Assembly (NCBI GenBank): GCA_947167935.1
Contig: CAMVJU010000001.1
Span: 1 to 64,000 of the forward strand
Length of the DNA: 64,000 nt
Source of the DNA: an uncultured Prevotellaceae bacterium
GTDB lineage: Bacteria > Bacteroidota > Bacteroidia > Bacteroidales > Bacteroidaceae
Direction: 5' to 3'
Shown here: positions 50,732 to 63,959 of the stretch, one piece after another
Numbering within the stretch: the first letter of the stretch is position 1
How the letters are laid out: every line of letters starts with the position of its first letter
Made by a program: the position numbers and the translations under genes
Notes under the pieces: generated by a model
The model's database searches: none
What the model was told of the DNA's origin: nothing
Seen by the model: the letters and a program-made list of their open reading frames with translations, nothing else

Positions 50732-50745
50732 CAAAGGTACAAAAA

Positions 50746-50777
<32 letters not shown>

Positions 50778-50835
50778 TTTTTTACGACAAGATGATATTT
50801 TCCTCCGAAAACGACGGAAATACAATTATTTTCTT

Positions 50836-50843
50836 TAATTTTG
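50836..50843 (+). promoter_or_regulatory. -7 element of thrA
   Basis: TAATTTTG 34 bp upstream of the thrA ATG. The -33 region is weak. No leader peptide or attenuator hairpin is seen. Confidence 0.55.
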
Positions 50844-50877
50844 CAGGCTGAAAATGCAACAAACTATCAGATAAAGA

Positions 50878-53313
50878 ATGAAAGTACTGAAATTCGGCGG
50901 AACGTCCGTAGGTTCCGTTCCAAGCATCCTGAGCTTGAAAAACATCGTTGAGGCAGAAGCCGAAAGGGGCCCTGTCGTAGTTGTGGTAAGCGCCCTCGAT
51001 GGCATCACTGACAAACTCATCGCTATGGCCCACATCGCCCAGCAGGGCAACGAGCAGTGGCGTGAGGAGTATGACGCCATCGTCTACCGCCACCACCAGA
51101 TGATAGATACCGTCATTACCGACGAGACACGTCGTGCAGCCGTGCTGGCCAAGGTCGATGCTCTTTTCGACCAGCTGCAGAGCATCTGCACAGGTGTGTT
51201 CCTGATTCATGACCTGTCGAAGAAGACGGAGGATGCCATCGTCAGCTATGGCGAGCGCCTCTCTTCAAATATTGTGGCTGCCCTCGTCAATGGCGGCGTG
51301 CGCATCAACAGTCGCGACTTCATCCGTACGGAGAAAAAGAACGGCAAGCATGTGCTTGACGCTGAGCTGACCACCAAGCTGGTACGCGAGGTGCTGGCCG
51401 ACTGCAAGGGTGTGATGGTTGTTCCTGGCTTCATCGCCCGTGACCGCGACAGCCACGAGACCACGAACTTGGGACGTGGCGGCTCTGACTACACGGCTGC
51501 CATCATCGCTGCAGCTCTCGACGCTGAGGTGCTGGAGATCTGGACAGACGTCGACGGCTTCATGACGGCCGATCCGAAGGTCATCCAGAGTGCCTACACC
51601 ATCAATGAGCTGAGCTATGTCGAGGCGATGGAGTTGTGCAACTTCGGCGCGAAGGTGGTCTATCCTCCCACCATCTACCCCGTCTGCATCAAGCATATCC
51701 CCATCCGTGTGAAGAACACCTTCAATCCCGAGCATCCGGGCACACTCATCAAGGATAAGATTGACGACGACCTGAAGCCCATCAAGGGTATCTCCAGCAT
51801 TAAGGGCACTACGCTCATCACGGTGACAGGTCTTTCGATGGTGGGTGTCATTGGCGTGAACCGTCGTATCTTCACCACGCTGGCCGACCGTGGCATCTCT
51901 GTATTCATGGTGTCGCAGGCTTCCTCAGAGAATAGTACGTCTATTGGTGTGCGCGATGAGGATGCCGAGGCTGCCGTTGAGGTGCTGAACGAGGAGTTCG
52001 CCAAGGAGATTGAGACGGGTGCCATGTATCCCATGCAGGCAGAGAGCGGCCTCGCCACCATTGCCATCGTGGGTGAGAACATGAAGCACACCCCGGGCAT
52101 TGCCGGTAAGCTCTTTGGTACGCTGGGTCGCTCAGGTATCAGCGTGATTGCCTGTGCACAGGGCGCCTCTGAGACGAACATCTCTTTCGTTGTTGATGGT
52201 CGTTTCCTGCGCAAGTCGCTCAATGTGCTGCACGACTCGTTCTTCCTCTCCGAATACAAGGTGCTCAACCTCTTCATCTGCGGTATCGGCACCGTGGGCG
52301 GTATGCTCCTCGAGCAGATTCGCACACAGCAGCAGGTGCTCATGCAGACGAAGCGTCTGAAACTCAATGTGGTGGGTATCAGCGATGTCGACAACTTCGT
52401 GCTCGACCGCGAGGGCATTGACCTCAACAACTACGAGAAGATTCTGCGTGCCGGCTATCCCGCCAACACCGAGCACATGCGCGACGAGATTATCAAGATG
52501 AACATCTTCAATTCTGTCTTTGTCGACTGCACGGCCAGCCGCCAGATAGCTTCCCTCTACCAGACCTTCCTCGAGCACAACATCAGCGTGGTGGCTGCCA
52601 ACAAGATTGCTGCCTCCAGCGACTACAACAGCTACCTGAAGCTGCGCCAGACGGCCCGCGACCGTGGTGTGTGGTTCCGTTATGAGACCAATGTCGGCGC
52701 TGGCCTGCCTATCATCGGCACCATCAACGACCTGTGCAACTCAGGCGACAAGATTCTGAAGATTGAGGCCATCCTCAGCGGTACGCTCAACTTTATCTTC
52801 AATGAGATAGCTGCCGATGTGCCCTTCAGTGAGACTGTGCGTCGTGCCAAGGAGCAGCGCTACAGCGAGCCTGATCCGCGTATCGACCTCAGCGGCACCG
52901 ATGTCATCCGCAAACTGGTCATCCTTACCCGTGAGGCTGGCTACAAGGTGGAGCAGGAGGATGTGGAGAAGCATCTCTTTGTGCCCGACAGCTATTTCGA
53001 AGGCTCGCTCGACGATTTCTGGGCCAAGCTGCCTGAGCTCGACGCCGACTTCGAGGCTCGCCGCAAGGTGCTCGAGGCCGAGGGCAAGCGCTGGCGTTTC
53101 GTTGCCACGATGGAGAATGGCAAGACAAACGTCGCCCTGAAGGAAGTGCCGCAGAACCATCCCTTCTACGGACTGGAAGGCTCAAACAACATTGTGCTGC
53201 TCACCACCGAGCGCTATCGTGAATATCCCATGCTCATTCAGGGCTATGGTGCCGGTGCCGCTGTTACAGCCGCTGGTGTCTTCGCCAATATCATGAGCAT
53301 TGCGAACATCTAA
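50878..53313 (+). CDS. thrA: Bifunctional aspartokinase/homoserine dehydrogenase
   Basis: An 811-residue fusion that does the first and third steps toward threonine and methionine. The aspartokinase starts MKVLKFGGTSVGS and includes GRGGSDYTAAIIAAAL; two ACT-type regulatory modules follow (about 310-460; VTGLSMVGVIGVNRRIF, AIVGENMKHTPGIAGKLF). The homoserine dehydrogenase begins at about 465 with LFICGIGTVGGMLLEQI and has KIEAILSGTLNFIF. The ACT modules suggest threonine feedback. The next gene starts right after the stop codon, so they share an operon. Confidence 0.97.
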   Translation: MKVLKFGGTSVGSVPSILSLKNIVEAEAERGPVVVVVSALDGITDKLIAMAHIAQQGNEQWREEYDAIVYRHHQMIDTVITDETRRAAVLAKVDALFDQLQSICTGVFLIHDLSKKTEDAIVSYGERLSSNIVAALVNGGVRINSRDFIRTEKKNGKHVLDAELTTKLVREVLADCKGVMVVPGFIARDRDSHETTNLGRGGSDYTAAIIAAALDAEVLEIWTDVDGFMTADPKVIQSAYTINELSYVEAMELCNFGAKVVYPPTIYPVCIKHIPIRVKNTFNPEHPGTLIKDKIDDDLKPIKGISSIKGTTLITVTGLSMVGVIGVNRRIFTTLADRGISVFMVSQASSENSTSIGVRDEDAEAAVEVLNEEFAKEIETGAMYPMQAESGLATIAIVGENMKHTPGIAGKLFGTLGRSGISVIACAQGASETNISFVVDGRFLRKSLNVLHDSFFLSEYKVLNLFICGIGTVGGMLLEQIRTQQQVLMQTKRLKLNVVGISDVDNFVLDREGIDLNNYEKILRAGYPANTEHMRDEIIKMNIFNSVFVDCTASRQIASLYQTFLEHNISVVAANKIAASSDYNSYLKLRQTARDRGVWFRYETNVGAGLPIIGTINDLCNSGDKILKIEAILSGTLNFIFNEIAADVPFSETVRRAKEQRYSEPDPRIDLSGTDVIRKLVILTREAGYKVEQEDVEKHLFVPDSYFEGSLDDFWAKLPELDADFEARRKVLEAEGKRWRFVATMENGKTNVALKEVPQNHPFYGLEGSNNIVLLTTERYREYPMLIQGYGAGAAVTAAGVFANIMSIANI

Positions 53314-54591
53314 ATGAAGCACATTATTATATTAGGCGATGGGATGGCCGACCACGCCGTGGAGCGATTGGGTGGCAAAACGCTGCTGCAGGCTGCCGAC
53401 AAGCCCATGATGGACTTTCTCGCAAAGAACGGCCGCACAGGCAGACTCATCACCGTGCCTGAAGGATTCCCTCCTGGCAGCGAGGTGGCCAACACCGCCA
53501 TCCTGGGCTACGACCTGAACAAGGTGTACGAGGGCCGCGGACCGTTGGAGGCTGCCAGCATCGGCTACGACATGCAGCCCGACGACTTCGCCATACGCTG
53601 TAACATCATCACCCTTGAAGATGGCAAGATCATCACCCACAACGGCGGCAACTTGCAGACGGAGGATGCCCGTGTGCTGATCGACTATCTGAACGAGACG
53701 CTGGCCAAGCCCATCAACGAGCGCGAGGGCTGCGAACGGGTGAAGTTCATCTGTGGCATCCAGTATCGCCATCTGCTCGTTATCAAGGGTGGCAACAAGC
53801 ATATTGAGTGTGCTCCACCCCACGACCATCCCAATGAAGAGTGGAAAGGACTGCTACCTACCCCCTGCCCCTCCCGTGCAGGAGGGGAGACGGGCAGCCG
53901 GACTGGGTTGTCTCCTGCCGCTACCGCCTCGCTTATCAGCGAGCTGATATTGAAATCGCAGGAGCTGCTGCCTCAGCATCCCTACAACGTGGCAAAGGCT
54001 GCAAAGGGCGAGCGTCAGGCCAACAGCATCTGGCCGTGGAGCGGCGGCTACCGTCCGTCGATGCAGACGCTGATGGAGCAATATCCGCAAATCAAGAGCG
54101 GTACCGTCATCTCTGCCGTTGACCTGATCCAAGGCATTGGCAAGTATGCCGGACTGAAAATCGTCAAGGTGCCTGGGGCTACGGGCCTGGCTGATACCAA
54201 CTATGAGGGCAAGGCGCAGGCTGCTATCGATGCCCTGCAGCACGACGACTTCGTCTTCGTGCATGTGGAGGCTACCGACGAGGCAGGCCATGATGGCGAC
54301 CTCGACCTGAAGCTACGCGCTATCAACTACCTCGACCAGCGGCTTATCAAACCCATCTACGAGGCTACGCTGCAGATGGAAGAGCCTGTATGCATCGCCG
54401 TGCTGCCTGATCATCCCACGCCTGTGGAGCTGCGCATCCACGTCAACGAGCCCGTGCCCTTTCTCATCTATTATAAAGGTATGGAGCCGGACGATGTGCA
54501 GCACTACGACGAGGTGAGCTGCGTTGGCGGTGCCTATGGTTTGTTGCGTCTGAATCAGTTCATGCAATCTTTTATGAGCATTGACCATTGA
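53314..54591 (+). CDS. ApgM-family phosphoglycerate mutase-like protein, possible homoserine kinase
   Basis: A 425-residue protein of the cofactor-independent phosphoglycerate mutase/alkaline phosphatase superfamily: metal-binding HIIILGDGMADHAVE at the start, VHVEATDEAGHDGDLD and LPDHPTP near the end. In Bacteroides the homologous gene lies between thrA and thrC, and I recall work assigning it homoserine kinase activity. Here it starts immediately after the thrA stop, supporting that role, with no classical thrB in view. Residues about 181-200 (LPTPCPSRAGGE) are an in-frame insertion of the same repeat type as in aguB. It overlaps the next gene by one base. Confidence 0.82.
   Translation: MKHIIILGDGMADHAVERLGGKTLLQAADKPMMDFLAKNGRTGRLITVPEGFPPGSEVANTAILGYDLNKVYEGRGPLEAASIGYDMQPDDFAIRCNIITLEDGKIITHNGGNLQTEDARVLIDYLNETLAKPINEREGCERVKFICGIQYRHLLVIKGGNKHIECAPPHDHPNEEWKGLLPTPCPSRAGGETGSRTGLSPAATASLISELILKSQELLPQHPYNVAKAAKGERQANSIWPWSGGYRPSMQTLMEQYPQIKSGTVISAVDLIQGIGKYAGLKIVKVPGATGLADTNYEGKAQAAIDALQHDDFVFVHVEATDEAGHDGDLDLKLRAINYLDQRLIKPIYEATLQMEEPVCIAVLPDHPTPVELRIHVNEPVPFLIYYKGMEPDDVQHYDEVSCVGGAYGLLRLNQFMQSFMSIDH
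53855..53900 (+). repeat. GC-rich repeat insertion in the apgM-family gene
   Basis: CCCCTGCCCCTCCCGTGCAG then GAGGGGAGACGGG: a hairpin-forming C/G-rich unit related to the one in aguB, in frame. Confidence 0.65.
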
Positions 54592-55490
54592 TGAAAAAGT
54601 TATTAAGCATATTTCTTGGTATCCTTCTTGTGTCCACAGCTGCGGCGCAGGAGTTGCAGGTGAGGGTGAATATCAACAGCTCGCAGGTGCAGGGCACTGA
54701 CAAGTCGGTGTTTGAGAACCTGCAGCAGACCTTGGAGCAGTTTCTTAACGAGCAGCAATGGACGCCGCTGCAGTTTCAGCAGAACGAGCGCATCCAATGC
54801 TCAATGAATATCACCGTGTCGAAGTATGATGCCTCGGCCAACCGTTTTACCTGCTCAGCGCTGATACAAGCCAGTCGTCCCGTTTATAATTCTGCCTATA
54901 CCACCGTCGTCTACAGCAACAACGACAAGAATTTCGACTTTGAGTTCGTGCAGTACGACCAGCTGAACTTCAACGAGGAGGTTATCGACAATCAGCTCGT
55001 TGCCCTCTGCGCCTATTATGCGCTGCTTATTATCGGCATCGACCTCGACAGCTTTGCGCCTATGGGAGGCACCGACATCCTGCAGCGTTGCATGAATTTG
55101 GTGAACAATGCACAGAATCTGTCCTTTACGGGCTGGAAGGCTTTCGACGACTCACGCAACCGCTTCGCCATCATCAACGATTACATGAACGAAGCCATGA
55201 CTTCTTTCCGCCAGTTGCAGTATGACTACTATAGGCAGGGCTTGGACGAGATGGCCAGCAATGTGGAACGTGGCCGTACCAATGTCACCACGGCGCTGCA
55301 GAATCTGAAGAAAGCACACGAAGACCGTCCGCTGAGCTCGTTGCCACAGATTTGGACCGACTACAAGAAAGATGAGCTAGCCAACATCTACAAAGGCAAG
55401 GGAACACCGAAGGAGAAGGAGGAGGTCTATGACTTGCTCTTCAACATCAACGCTTCGCAAAACACCTCTTGGGAAAAGATCAAACAATAG
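54591..55490 (+). CDS. DUF4835 protein, PorD-like type IX secretion component
   Basis: A 299-residue protein with a signal peptide (MKKLLSIFLGILLVSTAAAQ). It matches DUF4835 throughout (ELQVRVNINSSQVQGTDK, FENLQQTLEQFLNEQQW, FEFVQYDQLNFNEEVIDNQL, YYALLIIGIDLDSFAPMGG). Porphyromonas gingivalis PorD, needed for type IX secretion, belongs to this family, so an envelope role in secretion is likely. The ATG overlaps the apgM-family stop (TGATG), so it is coupled to threonine genes, an odd setting. Two secreted glycosidases follow. Confidence 0.85.
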   Translation: MKKLLSIFLGILLVSTAAAQELQVRVNINSSQVQGTDKSVFENLQQTLEQFLNEQQWTPLQFQQNERIQCSMNITVSKYDASANRFTCSALIQASRPVYNSAYTTVVYSNNDKNFDFEFVQYDQLNFNEEVIDNQLVALCAYYALLIIGIDLDSFAPMGGTDILQRCMNLVNNAQNLSFTGWKAFDDSRNRFAIINDYMNEAMTSFRQLQYDYYRQGLDEMASNVERGRTNVTTALQNLKKAHEDRPLSSLPQIWTDYKKDELANIYKGKGTPKEKEEVYDLLFNINASQNTSWEKIKQ

Positions 55491-55532
55491 TCCATCTTGA
55501 AGGAATCAACCTTTAACAAAAACATAAACGAC

Positions 55533-56888
55533 ATGAGGAAATCTATAATCCTTGCATCCTTGATGCTGATGATAACAGTTGACATGATAGCATTCACGCC
55601 TTGGAAGAAAGGCGGCTTTGAGACCGGAAAGTATCGCAATGTTTTCGTGGATATGGGCTATAAGCCCGCCGACGTTGACGCGAAGCTGAAGGAGGTGTTC
55701 AACGACGTATTCCGCGGCCCCAATAAGGTTTACTTCGAGGTGGGCGACACGCTGGGCTATGTCTCTGACGTGAAAAACCACGATGCCCGCACGGAGGGCA
55801 TGTCCTATGGCATGATGATTGCCGTGCAGTTTGGCGAGAAGGATATCTTCGACCGTATTTGGCGTTGGAGCAAGAAATATATGCAGCATCAGGATGGCTC
55901 GCGTAAAGGCTATTTTGCCTGGAGCTGCAAGACCGACGGCACACGCAATGCCGAAGGAGCTGCTTCTGACGGTGAGCTCTACTATGTCACGGCTTTGCTC
56001 TTTGCCTCCAACCGCTGGGGCAACGACACCGGCATCGACTACAAGGCCGAGGCGCAGCATATCCTCGACTGCATCCAGCCGCGAGAATACACACCAGAAC
56101 CAAGGCCTGGCTTTGGCGGCTTTGCTCCACAGCAACAGCAGACGGGACCTCAGCAGATGTATCTCATTGACCCTGAGACGAAGCTCATCACCTTCACGCC
56201 CGACGGCTTTGGCCAGCGTTTCACCGACCCCAGCTACCATATTCCGGCCTTCTATGAGGTGTGGGCGAAGTATGCCGACGACGGACGCAGTGCCTATTGG
56301 CAGGAGTGTGCCACGAAGAGTCGCGAGTTCCTGCACAAGGCCATCAACGAACAGACCGGCCTGAATGCTGACAACTGCCAATATGATGGCAGCGAGATGC
56401 AGATGCCGCGTTTCCCCGGTATGCCTGAGCGTCCGCAGGGTGCACCTCGTCGCAACGGCAATAACAACTTCCGCTATGATTCGTGGCGTGTGCCGATGAA
56501 CATCGCCCTCGACTATGAATGGAGCTGCGCCGACATCGAGTGGCAGCAGCACTATGGTGAGACCATCCAGAACTTCCTCTATTCACAGGGCGTTGACAAG
56601 TTCGTCGACCAATACCGTGTGGATGGCTCTCTGCCTGAGGACAACGAGATACTGCCTGCCGGTGGCTTCCGCAAGCTGCGCCATAGCATCGGCCTCGTCG
56701 CTACTTCGGCTGCTGCTTCTGTCATGTGCTCGCACGAGAAGAGCAAGGAGTTCGTTGATGCCCTTTGGAATGCCAAGCACGTACCCTTCGAAGACGGCTA
56801 CTTCGACGCCTACTACGACGGTCTGCTGCGTCTCTTCGCCTTTATGCACCTCAGCGGCAACTATCGCGTCATCACCCCACAACAGTAA
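55533..56888 (+). CDS. GH8-family glycosidase, reducing-end xylose-releasing exo-oligoxylanase-like
   Basis: A 451-residue exported enzyme starting at the ATG at 55533 (MRKSIILASLMLMITVDMIA signal). The GH8 barrel shows the general acid Glu in DARTEGMSYGMMIAVQ, AASDGELYYVTALLFASNRW, and YEWSCADIEWQQHYGETIQ with a later Asp. Closest remembered relatives (Rex8A type) trim xylose from the reducing end of xylo-oligosaccharides. It lies six bases before a GH2 gene, so the two are one unit for plant-glycan breakdown. An insert rich in Gln and Pro (about 190-205) carries FGGFAPQQQQTGPQQM. Confidence 0.87.
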   Translation: MRKSIILASLMLMITVDMIAFTPWKKGGFETGKYRNVFVDMGYKPADVDAKLKEVFNDVFRGPNKVYFEVGDTLGYVSDVKNHDARTEGMSYGMMIAVQFGEKDIFDRIWRWSKKYMQHQDGSRKGYFAWSCKTDGTRNAEGAASDGELYYVTALLFASNRWGNDTGIDYKAEAQHILDCIQPREYTPEPRPGFGGFAPQQQQTGPQQMYLIDPETKLITFTPDGFGQRFTDPSYHIPAFYEVWAKYADDGRSAYWQECATKSREFLHKAINEQTGLNADNCQYDGSEMQMPRFPGMPERPQGAPRRNGNNNFRYDSWRVPMNIALDYEWSCADIEWQQHYGETIQNFLYSQGVDKFVDQYRVDGSLPEDNEILPAGGFRKLRHSIGLVATSAAASVMCSHEKSKEFVDALWNAKHVPFEDGYFDAYYDGLLRLFAFMHLSGNYRVITPQQ

Positions 56889-60908
<4,020 letters not shown>

Positions 60909-60940
60909 TACCGGAGAAGACACATTATTAATATACAAGT

Positions 60941-62527
60941 ATGAGACTGACAGAAATACTGAGCGGACAGTTGAATGCCGCAGAGTGGGAAGCCAAGGGC
61001 TATGAGCTCCCCAAGTTTGATATCAAAGCCGTGCGCGAAAAGACGGCTAAAGAGCCTACATGGGTACACTTCGGCGGAGGCAATATCTTCCGTGCCTTTC
61101 CTGCCGCCATCCTCAACGATGCATTGAATACAGGCAAGTACGACCGCGGCGTTATCGTAGCTGAGACTTTTGATTTCGAGGTCATTGACAAGGCTTACGC
61201 TCCCTACGACAACCTGTCGCTTTGCGTAAACCTTTGCTCCGACGGATCCATCGAGAAAAAGGTCATTGCCAGCGTCACCGAGGCTCTCAAGGCCGACCCG
61301 CAATTTGAGGACTGGCAGCGCCTCGTCGAGATTTTCCGCAATCCTAGCCTGCAGATGATTTCGTTCACCATCACTGAGAAGGGCTACACCTTCAACGAGG
61401 CCGACTTGGCTCGTGGCTTGAGCCCCATGTTCGCCATGGGCAAAGTATGTGCCCTCCTGCTTGAGCGCTTCAATGCCGGACAGTTGCCTCTCACCGTGCA
61501 GTCGATGGACAACTGCTCGCATAACGGCGACAAGGTGAAGGCCGGCGTCTTTGCTTATGCCGAGCGCTGGGTGAAGGACGGACTGGTGCCGCAGGCTTTT
61601 CTTGATTACCTGAAGGACGAGACAAAGATTACCTTCCCTTGGTCGATGATTGACAAGATCACGCCGCGCCCACACGAGAAGGTGAAGGAGATGCTGGCTG
61701 CCGACGGCTTTGAGGACAATAACTACATCGAGACCGAGAAACACACCTTTACGGCGCCCTTCGTCAATGCTGAGGAGGTGCAGTATCTGGTCATCGAGGA
61801 CAACTACACCAATGGCCGCCCGCCACTCCACCTCGGTGGTGCCCTCTACACCACGCGCGACACCGTAGATAAGGTGGAGACGATGAAGGTGACTACCTGC
61901 CTGAATCCATTGCATACGGCCATGTCTATCTACGGCTGTATGTTGGGCTATACACTTATCAGTGCCGAGATGAAGGACGACGACCTGCGTGCCTTCATCC
62001 AGAAGATTGGCTATATGGAGGCGATGCCCGTTGTCGTCGACCCGGGCGTGCTGAATCCCTACGAGTTCATCGGCGCCGTCATCAACCGCCGTCTGCCGAA
62101 TCCCTTCATGCCCGATGCCCCTCAGCGTATCGCGATGGATACAAGTCAGAAACTGCCCATCCGTTTTGGCGAGACCTTGAAGAAGTATATCGCTCGTGGC
62201 CTCGACAAGTCGAACCTTGTGCTGATTCCCCTTACGTTGGCAGGCTACGCCCGCTATCTGAAGGGCATCAAGGATGATGGTACCACCTTCGAGCCTTCTC
62301 CCGATCCGATGCTCGCAGAGCTGCAGGCCATCGTCGCCCCGCTGGAGATTGGCAAGGCCGATCAGGACTGGAGCCCGCTGAAGAAGCTCTACAGCCGTGC
62401 CGATGTCTTCGGCCTCGACCTCTATGAGGCAGGTCTTGGCGAGCAGATCGAGGGAATGGTGAAGGAGCTCTACGCTGGTCCGGGTGCTGTGCGCGCCACC
62501 TTGCATAAATATGTACAGGCCCGTTAA
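60941..62527 (+). CDS. Mannitol dehydrogenase-family oxidoreductase (UxuB-like fructuronate reductase)
   Basis: A 528-residue polyol-specific long-chain dehydrogenase. The NAD-binding start VHFGGGNIFRAFPAAIL, the catalytic-region VQSMDNCSHNGDKV and FPWSMIDKITPRP, and LHTAMSIYGCMLG all match the mannitol/mannonate dehydrogenase family. UxuB converts fructuronate to mannonate in glucuronate breakdown. That would suit a glycan-degradation unit with GH8 and GH2, as xylans carry glucuronate, but no uxuA or uxaC is nearby. It lies 32 bp behind the GH2 gene. A mannitol or other polyol substrate remains possible. Confidence 0.85.
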   Translation: MRLTEILSGQLNAAEWEAKGYELPKFDIKAVREKTAKEPTWVHFGGGNIFRAFPAAILNDALNTGKYDRGVIVAETFDFEVIDKAYAPYDNLSLCVNLCSDGSIEKKVIASVTEALKADPQFEDWQRLVEIFRNPSLQMISFTITEKGYTFNEADLARGLSPMFAMGKVCALLLERFNAGQLPLTVQSMDNCSHNGDKVKAGVFAYAERWVKDGLVPQAFLDYLKDETKITFPWSMIDKITPRPHEKVKEMLAADGFEDNNYIETEKHTFTAPFVNAEEVQYLVIEDNYTNGRPPLHLGGALYTTRDTVDKVETMKVTTCLNPLHTAMSIYGCMLGYTLISAEMKDDDLRAFIQKIGYMEAMPVVVDPGVLNPYEFIGAVINRRLPNPFMPDAPQRIAMDTSQKLPIRFGETLKKYIARGLDKSNLVLIPLTLAGYARYLKGIKDDGTTFEPSPDPMLAELQAIVAPLEIGKADQDWSPLKKLYSRADVFGLDLYEAGLGEQIEGMVKELYAGPGAVRATLHKYVQAR

Positions 62528-62612
62528 TGTGATATTTTGTTAACATTTCACCCTGACAATAAACCGTTTGGTGAAGCGTCGCGTCAAAAGACCGATACAA
62601 AATCAGAAAAGG

Positions 62613-63956
62613 ATGAAAAAAAGAAAGAAACTGCTGACAGCCGTCTTGCTGACATTGGCTGCCCTGCCGCTGAGCGCGCAGAAGCAATGGACGCTGGACG
62701 ACTGTATCAGCTATGCCATGCAGAACAATATCGCTCTGCAGAAGAGCCGCCTGCAACAGCAATCGGCAGCTGAGGACGTAAAGGCACAGAAAGGAGCCCT
62801 GCTGCCGACGCTCAACGCCTCAACCAACCAAAGCGTAGGTTACCGCCCCTGGCAGGACGCTGGCGTGGCCACCGTCACCAACGGACAAGTGAACACAAAG
62901 GTGGACAAGACGTACTACAATGGCTCTTACAATCTCAATGCTTCTTGGACGGTGTGGAATGGCGGGCGCAATCGCAACAATGTGCGCTTGAGTGAGCTGA
63001 CGGCACAGCAGTCGGAGCTGAACGTGGCCGAGCAGGCCAACAGTATCGAGGAACGTATCTGTCAGCTCTTCGTGCAGTGTCTCTATCTGAACGAGGCCAT
63101 CGGCGTGAGCCGCTCCACCTTGGAGACCAGTAAGAAGAACGAAGAACGTGGCCGTGAGATGGTGGAGGTTGGCTTGTTGGCACAGGCCGACCTGGCACAG
63201 CTTACCTCACAGCGTGCCAACGACGAGTACAATATCGTGGAGGCTGAGAGCCAGCTGGCTAACTATAAGCTGCAGCTGCGCCAGTTACTCCAGCTGACAG
63301 CTGATGCCGATTTTGACATCGCCGTGCCGGCGACTACCAACGAACAGGCTTTGAGCGACATTCCTGCTTTGCAGAGCGTGTACGAGCAGGCACTGGCCTC
63401 GCGTCCTGAGATTGAGAATGCCCGCCTCGGCATCGAGAGCAGCAAGCTGAGCATCGCCATTGCGAAGGCTGGTTGGCTGCCTACGCTGAGTCTTACCGGC
63501 GGTGCTTCGACCAGCACCAACTCACTATCGAACAATGGTTGGGGCAATCAGATGAAGACCAACGTGAACATGAGTGGCGGTCTGTCGCTTAGTGTTCCCA
63601 TCTTCGACGGCAAGCAGACCAAGACCAGCGTGGCGAAGGCCCGCATCCAGCAGCAGCAGGCTATGCTCGACCTTCAGGATCAGCAGCAGCAGCTCTACCA
63701 GACCATTGAAGGCTACTGGCTCGACGCCACCACCAATCAGCAGAAATTCCGTGCCGCCTGTACCTCTGTGGCCAGCAGTCAGGCCAGCTTTGACTTGTTG
63801 CAGGAGCAGTTCAACGTGGGTCTGAAGAATATCGTCGAGCTGATGAACGGCAAGGATAATCTGCTGCAGGCCCAGCAGAATCAGCTACAAGCAAAATACC
63901 TCACATTGTTAAACCAACAGATGCTGCGCTTCTATAGCGGCAGTTCAATTCAATAA
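62613..63956 (+). CDS. TolC-family outer-membrane efflux protein
   Basis: A 447-residue outer-membrane channel. I chose the ATG at 62613 (MKKRKKLLTAVLLTLAALPL signal) over an upstream GTG/ATG in a non-conserved stretch. Two tandem OEP halves are seen: WTLDDCISYAMQNNIALQKS opens the first, SRPEIENARLGIESSKLSIA the second, with long coiled-coil helices and the usual LLQEQFNVGLKNIVELMN near the end. It pairs with the membrane-fusion protein starting three bases after its stop, and probably with an RND or ABC pump beyond the window. Confidence 0.92.
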   Translation: MKKRKKLLTAVLLTLAALPLSAQKQWTLDDCISYAMQNNIALQKSRLQQQSAAEDVKAQKGALLPTLNASTNQSVGYRPWQDAGVATVTNGQVNTKVDKTYYNGSYNLNASWTVWNGGRNRNNVRLSELTAQQSELNVAEQANSIEERICQLFVQCLYLNEAIGVSRSTLETSKKNEERGREMVEVGLLAQADLAQLTSQRANDEYNIVEAESQLANYKLQLRQLLQLTADADFDIAVPATTNEQALSDIPALQSVYEQALASRPEIENARLGIESSKLSIAIAKAGWLPTLSLTGGASTSTNSLSNNGWGNQMKTNVNMSGGLSLSVPIFDGKQTKTSVAKARIQQQQAMLDLQDQQQQLYQTIEGYWLDATTNQQKFRAACTSVASSQASFDLLQEQFNVGLKNIVELMNGKDNLLQAQQNQLQAKYLTLLNQQMLRFYSGSSIQ

Positions 63957-63959
63957 AAT

